From Pseudoalteromonas espejiana DSM 9414 (lineage in GTDB: Bacteria; Pseudomonadota; Gammaproteobacteria; Enterobacterales; Alteromonadaceae), in NCBI RefSeq assembly GCF_002221525.1, contig NZ_CP011028.1, forward strand, positions 2,305,001 to 2,369,000: 64,000 bases of DNA. The letters are read 5' to 3'. A program made the position numbers and the translations under genes. Below, in pieces: positions 29,074-36,760 of the stretch. Within the stretch, counting starts at the first letter, position 1, and each line of letters starts with the position of its first letter. Below the pieces are notes generated by a model. The model was not told where the DNA came from. It ran no database searches and was given only the letters and a program-made list of their open reading frames with translations.

Positions 29074-29619
29074 TTACTCGCCTTCAAACTCAACCAGTTT
29101 TAAGATTTTAATGCCCATTTTTTCGATGCGTTGTTCACCACCAAGTTCTGGTAAAGATACAACAAACGCAGCGTCTGTGGCTTCGCCACCTAATTTAGCA
29201 ACTAATTTAGCGGTAGCTTCAATTGTGCCGCCCGTTGCGAGTAAATCGTCAACTAATAGCACTTTGTCGCCAGGGACAATAGCATCTACATGTAATTCTA
29301 AGGTGTCTTCGCCGTATTCAAGTAGGTAGTCTTGACGGATAACTTCGCGCGGTAACTTACCAGGCTTACGCACAGGAATAAACGGGATCCCTAAGGCGTA
29401 AGACAGTGGCGCCCCAAAAATGAAGCCACGTGATTCGGTACCAATAATTTTTGTAAAGCCTTGGTTTTTATATTCGTTTATAAAAGCATCTATCGTTGCT
29501 TTAAAGGCTTCTGGGTTTGCCATTAATGTGGTTACATCACGAAACATAATGCCTGGTTTTGGGTAGTCAGCAATAGTTGCGATACTGTTTTTAATAATAG
29601 CGGGTGTTACTTGAGTCAT
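29074..29619 (-). CDS. apt: Adenine phosphoribosyltransferase
   Basis: 181 residues; salvages adenine to AMP with PRPP. The PRPP-binding loop is [13 protein letters not shown] (near residues 122-134); the adenine-site region ([13 protein letters not shown]) and KPGKLP hood are conserved. It ends 3 nt before dnaX begins, so apt is co-transcribed with, and upstream of, dnaX-ybaB-recR. Confidence 0.97.
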   Translation of the reverse strand: MTQVTPAIIKNSIATIADYPKPGIMFRDVTTLMANPEAFKATIDAFINEYKNQGFTKIIGTESRGFIFGAPLSYALGIPFIPVRKPGKLPREVIRQDYLLEYGEDTLELHVDAIVPGDKVLLVDDLLATGGTIEATAKLVAKLGGEATDAAFVVSLPELGGEQRIEKMGIKILKLVEFEGE

Positions 29620-29748
29620 AATTTTAATTGCTCAATAGTTTGTATTTCAAAGCAGCTGATTATAACCTTAACTGGCCTTAAATTGCGAGTTTGCTGTGAT
29701 TAATACCAAGGCAGTTTGAAAAACATATAGAAAGGGGGAAAGAGAAGC

Positions 29749-29778
29749 TTAAGGCTGATATAAACAAAACAGCCTTAA
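29749..29778 (-). terminator. Hairpin after the 40-residue membrane-protein gene
   Basis: TTAAGGCTG and CAGCCTTAA form a 9-bp stem with a 12-nt loop just past the small gene's stop; the minus-strand tail is C/T-rich. Confidence 0.6.
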
Positions 29779-29790
29779 TAGGGCAACGGA

Positions 29791-29913
29791 TTACGTTAGG
29801 CTTGTGATCCAGCCTAAAATCGCATTTAAACAACCAATACCTGCAAACACGGCTAAAAAAGCAATGAAGTAAGTGGCGTTAAACGGATCTTTAAAGTCTT
29901 TATCATCTGACAT
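29791..29913 (-). CDS. Small single-helix membrane protein (40 residues)
   Basis: MSDDKDFKDPFNATYFIAFL begins a 40-residue protein with an acidic N-terminal tail of about 12 residues. A hydrophobic helix (about 14-38, AVFAGIGCLNAILGW) and a short polar end follow. An AAGG site lies 8 bases before the ATG, and a hairpin follows the stop; both support a real gene. It lies 72 nt after the hvfC-type gene on the same strand, so it could belong to that unit or be independent. I do not recognise a family. Confidence 0.6.
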   Translation of the reverse strand: MSDDKDFKDPFNATYFIAFLAVFAGIGCLNAILGWITSLT

Positions 29914-29985
29914 TGGTACAACCTTTTATTAAGCACGACAAATAAGGCTGCCATAATAGACGAAGTAAAATAATCAATAAAGACC

Positions 29986-30738
29986 TTAATGTTGATTTTT
30001 TGTCACTATAACACCGCGTTCTGCCATTGCATTTAAGGTAGTTAATGCACCTTGGGCAATTTGTTCTTTGCTAAATTGAGGCGCATGCGATACCACTTGC
30101 TCACAGATACTCTCAAAATTAATACCATCGCTTGTTTCAATAATAGTAAGTAGTAACGCCGTCATGGCATTAGTGGCTAAAAACTGCACGTCATCATCGC
30201 TATCTCTGTACACTACAAAGTAATTGGGCTGCTCTGAGGGCTTTGTAGGCAAAAACTGCGTACTTATATTTTGAACAGCAAATTGATAACTCAAATTTCG
30301 CGCTACGCTAGATAAATAAAGAAGCGAGCTGGTTAATTCTGTACTTTTTAAAGGTTGTTCATCAGGGCTTTCATTCGCCACAGATACATCAAGCTCTACC
30401 CACTCATAATGAGCAAGCTCTAGCATAAAAACAGGATCGCTTTGTTTCATTTTATAACTACTCGATAAGTAGCTGATAAATTCCCCTGCTATATCTAAAA
30501 AATAGGGGGATTGGCAGTCATGCTCACTAAAGAACGCTCTTACAAGTGTTTTCCACTGTTGCTCGGTATAGAGTGTTTTAAGCACCGGAAAACCAGAGGA
30601 TATAAACCCTTCAATATTATTAAAAAATAAATCACGGTAGATTGCCATGCGTCTATCTTCAATATCGATAGGTTTTTTTTGCGTATTTGGCTCTCGTATA
30701 TGGGCCATAAATTCGTTTTGCGTATCAATAAAGCTCAT
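29986..30738 (-). CDS. hvfC: HvfC-like partner protein (DUF2063)
   Basis: 250 residues. The N-terminal half (about 5-100: FIDTQNEFMAHIRE, ...GFISSGFPVLKTLYTEQQW) is the DUF2063 'putative DNA-binding' domain, now understood as the partner that helps present precursor peptides to MNIO enzymes. The C-terminal half resembles the second domain of HvfC/BufC proteins. It starts 13 nt after the DUF692 gene with a strong AAGGAAGG site. With the DUF692 enzyme it should form the modification complex for the EGKCG peptide. The DNA-binding annotation is probably historical. Confidence 0.8.
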   Translation of the reverse strand: MSFIDTQNEFMAHIREPNTQKKPIDIEDRRMAIYRDLFFNNIEGFISSGFPVLKTLYTEQQWKTLVRAFFSEHDCQSPYFLDIAGEFISYLSSSYKMKQSDPVFMLELAHYEWVELDVSVANESPDEQPLKSTELTSSLLYLSSVARNLSYQFAVQNISTQFLPTKPSEQPNYFVVYRDSDDDVQFLATNAMTALLLTIIETSDGINFESICEQVVSHAPQFSKEQIAQGALTTLNAMAERGVIVTKNQH

Positions 30739-30751
30739 TTACCTTCCTTAT

Positions 30752-31609
30752 TTACGCTGTTTGCTGAGTAAGTGCTGCACTTGCATTTTTGCTTTGTAAA
30801 TTGTGAATAATATCTAGCTCTTTAGTTAGCACATTGATACTAGGAATATTAAAGTCACGCTCTAACAATGTAGGAAATACCCCATGGAGTTGATACGCTT
30901 TATCGAGCAATTGCCAAACAGGGTCAATTACATCGGCGCCATGTGTATCTACAATTAAATCGTCTGCTTCATTGTAGTGCCCTGCTACATGGCCATAAGC
31001 AATACGCTTTGAGGGTAACCCACAAAGAAATTCTTCAGCGTTATAACCATGATTCACTGAGTTTACATATATATTATTTACATCTAATAATAACTTACAG
31101 TCAGCTTGCTCTAAAATTGCATTAGTAAACTCAAGCTCTGACAACTGTTGACCTGGCGCACCATAATAAGACACATTTTCAATTACTAATTGGCGCTCTA
31201 AAATATCTTGCACTTGTTTAATACGTGCTACTACATGCGCAACAGCATCATCTGTAAAAGGGATTGGCATCAGATCATACATATGGCCCGTACCCGAACA
31301 ATAGCTTAAATGCTCGCTGTATAGCTTAATATTATGCTCGTCAAAAAATGATTTTAGCGATTTAACAAACGCAATATCAAGAGGCTCAGGCGATCCTATT
31401 GAAAGTGACAAACCATGACACACAAAATTATTAGCATCGGTTAGGGTTTTAAATTGCTTTTTAAAGCGTCCCCCCAACTTAAGCCAGTTTTCTGGTGCTA
31501 CTTCCATAAAATCGACTTGTTGAGGAACGTGTTCAAGTAGCTCATCGAGCATTTCGCGCCGAAGGCCTAATCCGACCATGCCAAGCTCTGAATTTTTTGT
31601 TGGTATCAT
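30752..31609 (-). CDS. hvfB: MNIO-family (DUF692) peptide-modifying oxidase, HvfB-like
   Basis: 285 residues with a TIM-barrel metal-ligand pattern: His65 (VCHGLS), Glu99-His100 (YSEHLSY), Glu144 (VIENVS), Asp176 (LDVNN), His207/His211 (GHVAGH), Asp221/His223 (VDTHG) and Glu250 (LLERD). MNIO enzymes use two or three irons to oxidise Cys in RiPP precursors. Adjacent HvfA- and HvfC-type genes point to the EGKCG-type chemistry (oxazolone plus thioamide, copper binding in the Haemophilus case). The ATG at 31609 is chosen because AAGGAG lies 5 bases upstream; a TTG at 31627 falls in the preceding hairpin region and lacks a site. Confidence 0.88.
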   Translation of the reverse strand: MIPTKNSELGMVGLGLRREMLDELLEHVPQQVDFMEVAPENWLKLGGRFKKQFKTLTDANNFVCHGLSLSIGSPEPLDIAFVKSLKSFFDEHNIKLYSEHLSYCSGTGHMYDLMPIPFTDDAVAHVVARIKQVQDILERQLVIENVSYYGAPGQQLSELEFTNAILEQADCKLLLDVNNIYVNSVNHGYNAEEFLCGLPSKRIAYGHVAGHYNEADDLIVDTHGADVIDPVWQLLDKAYQLHGVFPTLLERDFNIPSINVLTKELDIIHNLQSKNASAALTQQTA

Positions 31610-31626
31610 TATTGTCTCCTTAAACA

Positions 31627-31648
31627 AAAAGGGCCTTTTGGCCCTTTT
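31627..31648 (-). terminator. Hairpin (attenuator) between precursor and enzyme genes
   Basis: AAAAGGGCC-TTTT-GGCCCTTTT, a 9-bp stem followed on the minus strand by TTTTTGTTT and then directly by the AAGGAG site of the DUF692 gene. It looks like an intrinsic terminator that would let most transcripts end after the precursor gene, with readthrough supplying enzymes. Confidence 0.75.
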
Positions 31649-31692
31649 AGCATAACGTATATCTGAGTGACTCAGGTATTTAAATCAGCGTA

Positions 31693-32127
31693 TTATTGGC
31701 CACCACATTTGCCTTCGCCGCATTTACCTTCTTTTTTACCTTTTGCTTCGCCGCCGCATTTGCCTTCGCCGCACTTACCTTCTTTTTTACCTTTTGCGTC
31801 GCCGCCACATTTGCCTTCGCCGCACTTACCTTCTTTTTTACCTTTTGCGTCGCCGCCACATTTGCCTTCTCCGCACTTACCTTCTTTTTTTCCTTTGGCA
31901 TCGCCGCCACATTTGCCTTCGCCGCATTTTCCTTCTTTTTCGCCTTTAGCATCGCCACCACATTTACCTTCGCCGCACTTACCTTCAGCAGCATCTAACT
32001 GGTAACCTGTCACTAATTGCTGAAACTCAAAAGGGTTTGCTTGAACGTCTGCAGACACAAAACTTGCAGAGCCAACAACTACTGCACCAAGGGTTAACGC
32101 GATTGAATTTTTCTTTACTGTATTCAT
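31693..32127 (-). CDS. hvfA: Secreted EGKCG-repeat RiPP precursor, HvfA-like
   Basis: 144 residues. Signal peptide 1-30 (MNTVKKNSIALTLGAVVVGS, cleavage after VQA), a 17-residue spacer (NPFEFQQLVTGYQLDAA), then five 17-residue units of the form EGKCGEGKCGGDAKGKK plus a last partial unit ending CGGQ. Together these hold twelve EGKCG motifs and twelve cysteines, with no other Cys. EGKCG is the motif modified in Haemophilus HvfA. The adjacent DUF692 and DUF2063 genes fit. Expected product: an exported copper-binding peptide. Site AAGAGAG precedes the ATG. The array is nearly identical at the DNA level, so copy number may vary between strains. Confidence 0.88.
   Translation of the reverse strand: MNTVKKNSIALTLGAVVVGSASFVSADVQANPFEFQQLVTGYQLDAAEGKCGEGKCGGDAKGEKEGKCGEGKCGGDAKGKKEGKCGEGKCGGDAKGKKEGKCGEGKCGGDAKGKKEGKCGEGKCGGEAKGKKEGKCGEGKCGGQ
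31696..31986 (-). repeat. 51-bp tandem repeat inside the EGKCG precursor
   Basis: Five complete 51-bp units and a 36-bp partial unit, in frame, with only a few substitutions between units. Each unit encodes two EGKCG motifs plus a Gly/Asp/Ala/Lys linker. The homogeneity suggests recent expansion or gene conversion. Not a CRISPR: no spacers. Confidence 0.92.
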
Positions 32128-32311
32128 TGTATGACTCTCTTATTCAAGGTTTGTATTAAGGTAACGTTTAAACGATTATTTTCATTTATGCGTTGTTTGT
32201 ATAGTTAAGTAGACCTGTATTGAAATAAAAACTTTCATTTATTTTCATTTTTTTTACTTTTTAAATTTATCTAAACAAATATGGACAGTAAATTGAGATT
32301 TATCAAACCTA

Positions 32312-32327
32312 AGTTTACAGGTAAACT
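32312..32327. promoter_or_regulatory. Palindrome upstream of dusC
   Basis: AGTTTAC AG GTAAACT, a perfect 7-2-7 inverted repeat 31 bp before the dusC ATG in the dusC-hvfA spacer. Position suggests an operator; the binding protein is unknown. Confidence 0.3.
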
Positions 32328-32357
32328 ATGCATCCAATTTTTCGATGAAAGTTCTCT

Positions 32358-33338
32358 ATGAAACTAGTTTTAGCGCCTATGGAAGGTGTTGTTGATTTTA
32401 AAATGCGCCAACTACTCACCGATATTGGTGGTTTTGATCTATGCGTAACAGAGTTCGTAAGAGTTATCGACAAATGTTTGCCTGATAAAGTGTTTCAGCG
32501 TTATTGCCCTGAGCTCAATAATAATGGATTAACTCGGGCCAGAACACCTGTGCGTATACAGTTGCTAGGTCAAGTAGCCGATGTGCTTGCCGAAAACGCA
32601 GTGAAAGCCATAAAGTTAGGCTCTCACGGGGTTGACCTTAATTTTGGTTGCCCAGCTAAAACAGTAAACAAAAGCCGTGGTGGCGCTGTCTTACTTAAAG
32701 ACCCTGAGCACATGTATAACATTATTAAAGCTGTAAGAGATGCTGTAGATAATAATCACGAAGTCAGTGCAAAAATTCGCTTGGGCTTTGATGATGACAG
32801 CAATAGCCAAGAAATTGTAGATGCTGTGGTTAGCGCAGGCGCTAACAGTGTTGCTATTCATGCCCGTACTAAGCGCGATGGATATAACCCGCCCGCATAC
32901 TGGGAAAAAATCCCCCCATTAATCAAAAATAAAAATATAGCGGTGGTTGCAAACGGCGAAATTTGGCAAGTAGAAGATGCCCTACTTTGCCAAAAACGTA
33001 GCCAGTGTACTGACTTAATGCTGGGCCGTGGTGCATTGTCGCATCCAGATTTAGCAAAAAAAATTAAAGCTCATGTGAATAATGAACAATATAATGCTTT
33101 AGAGTGGGAACATATTATTTACCACCTAATCCACTCCGCTATTCACCAAGACCCTTCACAAGATGAAAAATATTTCGCCTCGCGTACTAAGCAATGGCTT
33201 GGCTATTTAAAGCGCCAATACCCACAAGCTAATCAGCTTTTTGATGAAATAAGACGCTTAAAGGCAAAAGAAGACGTGGCACAAGTACTTAAAAAATACG
33301 CTAAGTCTCCGCAACTTGATTCAAATCATAACGTGTAA
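32358..33338 (+). CDS. dusC: tRNA-dihydrouridine(16) synthase
   Basis: 326 residues, flavin enzyme reducing U16 in tRNA. The start APMEGVVDFKMRQLL, the TEFVRV motif (near 31), QLLGQ, the catalytic Cys in DLNFGCPAKTVNKSRGG (near residue 99) and the FMN-phosphate region (VVANGEIW, MLGRGAL) identify a Dus protein. TEFVRVIDKCLPDKVF and overall similarity favour DusC over DusA/B. Confidence 0.93.
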   Translation: MKLVLAPMEGVVDFKMRQLLTDIGGFDLCVTEFVRVIDKCLPDKVFQRYCPELNNNGLTRARTPVRIQLLGQVADVLAENAVKAIKLGSHGVDLNFGCPAKTVNKSRGGAVLLKDPEHMYNIIKAVRDAVDNNHEVSAKIRLGFDDDSNSQEIVDAVVSAGANSVAIHARTKRDGYNPPAYWEKIPPLIKNKNIAVVANGEIWQVEDALLCQKRSQCTDLMLGRGALSHPDLAKKIKAHVNNEQYNALEWEHIIYHLIHSAIHQDPSQDEKYFASRTKQWLGYLKRQYPQANQLFDEIRRLKAKEDVAQVLKKYAKSPQLDSNHNV

Positions 33339-33359
33339 ATACAAGCCACCAGATAATAA

Positions 33360-33394
33360 CGGTATAACGTGACGCCATTTAAAAGGTTATACCG
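33360..33394 (+). other. Inverted repeat enclosing the ribosome site of the DksA-like gene
   Basis: CGGTATAAC (33360-33368) and GTTATACCG (33386-33394) form a 9-bp stem whose loop holds AAAAG; the Shine-Dalgarno AAAAGG straddles loop and stem, 10 bases before the ATG at 33397. It could terminate dusC messages or modulate translation. Confidence 0.4.
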
Positions 33395-33396
33395 AT

Positions 33397-33729
33397 ATGC
33401 TTTATCAGCAAAAATTAGACGCCGAAGTAAGCCAAGTAAAATCAGCAATTATAAATATGCTGAGCCAATCTAAACACCCTACTCATCAAAAATTACTCAG
33501 TAGCATTATTAGTAGCCAGCATAATGAGTGGCTAGATACAGCAACACAAAATTTAGGCCCTGAATATGAAGAATTAATAATCAGGATGACGAAATTAGAA
33601 GCTGCTATAAGCCAAATTGAAATTGGACAGTATGGAATATGTTGTGATTGCGAGGCTGAGATACCTGTTAGAATGCTTGAGCAAGACCCTACTACACAGC
33701 GCTGTGAAAAGTGCGCTACGCGCACTTAA
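33397..33729 (+). CDS. Small DksA/TraR-family zinc-finger protein
   Basis: 110 residues with a C-terminal C4 zinc finger (CCDCEAE...RCEKCA, near residues 81-106) as in DksA/TraR/YbiI proteins. A helical N-terminal part is too short for the full DksA coiled coil. It lacks a clear DxxDxA tip motif, so RNA-polymerase modulation is uncertain. Follows dusC by 58 nt on the same strand. Confidence 0.82.
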   Translation: MLYQQKLDAEVSQVKSAIINMLSQSKHPTHQKLLSSIISSQHNEWLDTATQNLGPEYEELIIRMTKLEAAISQIEIGQYGICCDCEAEIPVRMLEQDPTTQRCEKCATRT

Positions 33730-33761
33730 ACATTATAAAACAGCAGTATGGCCCGATTTAT

Positions 33762-34811
33762 TTATTTAAAACTTACAATCTGCTGAGCAAAACTAAATGA
33801 CTGCGCAGGATAGAGAATAATATCCTCAACTAGATATTGTGCGTCATCCTCAGTTACAGAAAGTCTTTTAATTAGATTAACTTTAGCTTGAGGCAGGGTC
33901 CATGCATGGTAATGAATACCTACATCGGTTTCCATTAGTGCTAGCATAAGGTTTTTATCGCTCGGATTTAACGATGCATTACTTGCCATAGAAGGCAGTA
34001 TTTTATAATTCGTTTGCCAATCTAGCCCCTGCACTATTGGCGTACTTTTTAAAAATTTACTTACAAACGACACGGTATGGCTTTGACTGTAAGTAAGAGA
34101 AGGCTTTGTGCTAGTCGTTGTTTTAATCTGCTCATTGAGCAGCTCAACCCATTGCAGCGGCGAGTATACAGTGCCACTAAAATAGTTAAGCTTGCTTTGA
34201 TACCACTCACTACCATTAGCAAGGCCTCTTAGGCCTAAACTTCCTCTGACCTTATAATTTACTAAATAATTATAGAAACCCTTGAGCTGTTGCTTTAAAT
34301 CATCAGAGTTGTAGTTAGCTGACAACGCACTTTGCACATAATCTTTCATAATACCCAGCTCAACTTTATTAAGCTTTAGGTTACTTTGCAGCGCGCTATC
34401 TAATTGATCTTGTGTGAACTTAACCCATGTTGCGGCATTTGTAAATTGAGCGTCTGTTGGCGATTTTGATAATAGATTATTTAAAACGTTACTTTGTACC
34501 GGCCAGCTAAAATAACGCTCAGGAAAACGCTCAGCAATAATTAAATAATTTAATTGATTAGTTTGCTCTGTAGTAAGCTCCATCGCCTGCATACGTTGAT
34601 AAATACGGTGGCGCTTTGTTAGGTATTGTGTAGAAAAAGGTAAAATAACCTTCTCACTAACAATCGTTTCGTTATCAGTTTCTTTTATAGGCGCATTTAA
34701 GGCTTTAATACTCGCTTGAGCATTATCATAATTTTGAAAAGGCACGGGCTGTTTTGAACAGGCAACTAAAAAAAAGCTAAATAGGACAGACAAAAAACGT
34801 GTTTTATTCAT
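33762..34811 (-). CDS. DUF885-like lipoprotein lacking the catalytic core
   Basis: 349 residues from the ATG at 34811. A lipoprotein signal ends LVAC|SKQ (lipobox Cys17). The middle (GLRGLANGSEWYQSKLNYFS, near 200) and the C-terminus (DVGIHYHAWTLPQA... ILYPAQSFSFAQQIV) resemble the flanks of DUF885 proteins. The region between, which in family members holds a histidine-rich HExxPGHH-type zinc site, is missing; normal members are near 580-600 residues. It is therefore likely a degenerate or repurposed enzyme. A strong terminator (34827-34849) separates it from the Ton operon upstream. Confidence 0.65.
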   Translation of the reverse strand: MNKTRFLSVLFSFFLVACSKQPVPFQNYDNAQASIKALNAPIKETDNETIVSEKVILPFSTQYLTKRHRIYQRMQAMELTTEQTNQLNYLIIAERFPERYFSWPVQSNVLNNLLSKSPTDAQFTNAATWVKFTQDQLDSALQSNLKLNKVELGIMKDYVQSALSANYNSDDLKQQLKGFYNYLVNYKVRGSLGLRGLANGSEWYQSKLNYFSGTVYSPLQWVELLNEQIKTTTSTKPSLTYSQSHTVSFVSKFLKSTPIVQGLDWQTNYKILPSMASNASLNPSDKNLMLALMETDVGIHYHAWTLPQAKVNLIKRLSVTEDDAQYLVEDIILYPAQSFSFAQQIVSFK

Positions 34812-34826
34812 TTTAAATTCCAATAA

Positions 34827-34849
34827 AAAAAGCCCCATAGGGGCTTTTT
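34827..34849 (-). terminator. Terminator of the TonB2-type operon
   Basis: AAAAAGCCCC-ATA-GGGGCTTTTT, a 10-bp stem between the TPR gene and the lipoprotein gene; T7 follows on the minus strand. Confidence 0.9.
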
Positions 34850-34874
34850 ATAAAGTTGCTAAAGCAAATTAAAG

Positions 34875-36134
34875 TTAAATTTTAACACCGTTGCGAGCGG
34901 CTTTATCTTTAATAAACGTAGACCAACCTTTTGCAAACTTGCGTGTGCGTGGGTCGTCCATAGCTTTAGTAATAGCGGCATAAGCTTGCTTATACTTTGC
35001 TTGGTAATAGTACGCTTCAGCTAAATCTGAATAAATAGTACCTTTTTTGTCAGAGCCTAGCTCTAACGCTTTGTTCAAACGAACAACAGCGGCACTAAAG
35101 TTTTCAGATTGTAAAAGTAACGAACCAGCTTTGCGGTAAAGCTCAGCGTCGTCGTCAAATTTAGCAGCTTCTTCGTAGTATTTAGCAGCTTTTTCTAAGT
35201 CTTTAGAGCGGTGGTAATTACTAGCAATAGCGTTAACATTTTGCTTAGTACGCTTTACTTTGTCTTCTTTAATTGCCTTTTCAAGCGTTTGTGCAGCTTT
35301 AAAAGGAATTTCATTTAAAGAATAAAAGTTAGATAATACTTTGTAATCAACTTCAGCTTCAAAATAGCCATTTTTGAACGCTACTTCCATGGTCGCTAGA
35401 CCTTTAGAGTAGTTTTCGGTTTGTAGGTAATATTTACCTAAACTAACCCAAGCTTTTTTGTCGTCTGGCCAAACTCTAACAATCTCTTCACCAATCTTAA
35501 CCATGTTTGGGTAATCTTTAAGTTCAAAGTATGCACCCAGTTTAAGTTGATAAGGGCCTTTATTTGGCTCTTTTTGAAGAGAGATTGCTTTGTTAGCAGG
35601 CTCAAAAACATCACGGTATTGTTCAAGCTGATAGTTTGCTTGTGCAATACGTGTGTAAACTTTCGGATCTTCTTCACCGGTAAAGTCCATCCAAGCTGTG
35701 TAAGCTTTTTTGGCTTCTTTAAACTTTTCAGTACCTGCGTATAAATCACCTAATAGTTTTAAAGTTTGCTCGTGATCAGCGAAGTTTAAAATATCTGGAG
35801 CTACTGCTTGTCTAGAGTATTTGATTGCTTCTGCGTACTTTTCTTTTTGCGCGTACATACTACCTAAGTAACGATTTACAGTCGCTTTATCAAAGTCATT
35901 AGAAGCATCAATCTCTTTAAGCAATACGATTGCTTCATCAATTTTATCTTCGTTGTACAAGTCAAATGCTTTAATTACTTTTTTACCAGTACGCTCGCCC
36001 ATGATTTTAGTCTTGGCTTTCTTACGCTCTTCAATTTTAGCGTAATCTGGCGCTGCTAATACAGGTGCAGTTATAGCTGCACCTGACACAGACATAAGAA
36101 TTGCAAGAGCAGTTACTTTAGATAAATTTCTCAT
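34875..36134 (-). CDS. TPR-repeat periplasmic protein of the Ton operon
   Basis: 419 residues. A signal peptide (1-28, ending PVLA|APDYA) is followed by tetratricopeptide-like helical repeats throughout (for example VNRYLGSMYAQKEKYAEAI, ELYRKAGSLLLQSENFSAAV). It is last in the order DUF3450, TtpC-like, ExbB, ExbD, TonB, TPR that recurs in Alteromonadales and Shewanella. The location suggests a periplasmic accessory that stabilises or positions the TonB complex; direct evidence is lacking. Confidence 0.85.
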   Translation of the reverse strand: MRNLSKVTALAILMSVSGAAITAPVLAAPDYAKIEERKKAKTKIMGERTGKKVIKAFDLYNEDKIDEAIVLLKEIDASNDFDKATVNRYLGSMYAQKEKYAEAIKYSRQAVAPDILNFADHEQTLKLLGDLYAGTEKFKEAKKAYTAWMDFTGEEDPKVYTRIAQANYQLEQYRDVFEPANKAISLQKEPNKGPYQLKLGAYFELKDYPNMVKIGEEIVRVWPDDKKAWVSLGKYYLQTENYSKGLATMEVAFKNGYFEAEVDYKVLSNFYSLNEIPFKAAQTLEKAIKEDKVKRTKQNVNAIASNYHRSKDLEKAAKYYEEAAKFDDDAELYRKAGSLLLQSENFSAAVVRLNKALELGSDKKGTIYSDLAEAYYYQAKYKQAYAAITKAMDDPRTRKFAKGWSTFIKDKAARNGVKI

Positions 36135-36145
36135 TACTCGCCTCC

Positions 36146-36760
36146 TTAGCCTTGGTTAAGTTTAAAGTCTAGTTGAACTTGTAAACCAACTTGTTTTTGT
36201 GGTTTTCCGTCAATGATCTTAGGACGGTACTTCCACTTACGAAGTGCACGTTTAGCTTCACGGTCAAAGATACGTTTCGGCTCTGCGTCAATAACTTCTA
36301 CGTCAATTACGCCACCTAACTCATCAATCGTGAACGAAAGTTGTACCCAACCTTCTTTACCATCACGCGCTGCTTGCGTCGGATATTTTGGTTCAATACG
36401 AACGATAGGTGTCGCATCACCATCTCGTCCAAATGCACCTGGACCACTTAGTCCACCAGCCGAACTACCTACATCTATGCTACCCATGTTAAATGACATA
36501 GCACCAGGATTAGGATTGTTATTCTCCGGCTGTGGCGGCTGCGGTTTAGGCGGCTGCTTTGGCGGTGGCGGAGGCGGAGGCGGTACACGCTTCCTCTCCT
36601 GCACCTTAGATTCAGGCGGATTCGTCATTATTTCGACTATGATCTGCTCTTTTTGTTCAGTATTACGGTCAGCCCCACCAGAGATGAGGTAAGCCATGAA
36701 GTAGAACAAGCCGAAAGTAACTGCCCCACCTGCAATCAGTGAAAACAGAAAACGAATCAT
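36146..36760 (-). CDS. tonB2: TonB2-type energy transducer
   Basis: 204 residues. One N-terminal membrane helix (6-26) anchors the protein; a Pro-rich linker (PPPPPPPPKQPPKPQPPQP, near 62-80) spans the periplasm. The C-terminal TonB domain shows the YPTQAARDGKEGWVQLSF motif and ends VGLQVQLDFKLN. Couples the ExbB/ExbD motor to outer-membrane receptors. Its first codon overlaps the last base of exbD. Confidence 0.92.
   Translation of the reverse strand: MIRFLFSLIAGGAVTFGLFYFMAYLISGGADRNTEQKEQIIVEIMTNPPESKVQERKRVPPPPPPPPKQPPKPQPPQPENNNPNPGAMSFNMGSIDVGSSAGGLSGPGAFGRDGDATPIVRIEPKYPTQAARDGKEGWVQLSFTIDELGGVIDVEVIDAEPKRIFDREAKRALRKWKYRPKIIDGKPQKQVGLQVQLDFKLNQG

Noticed and set aside
31696..31986. 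CRISPR-like repeat
   Set aside because: Repeats are contiguous and translated, with no unique spacers and no cas genes.
31667..32005. Proline/Ser/Phe-rich open frames on the plus strand and other frames of the EGKCG array
   Set aside because: They are mirror readings of the 51-bp repeat, which has no stops in several frames. The minus-strand frame has a signal peptide, ribosome site and cognate enzymes.
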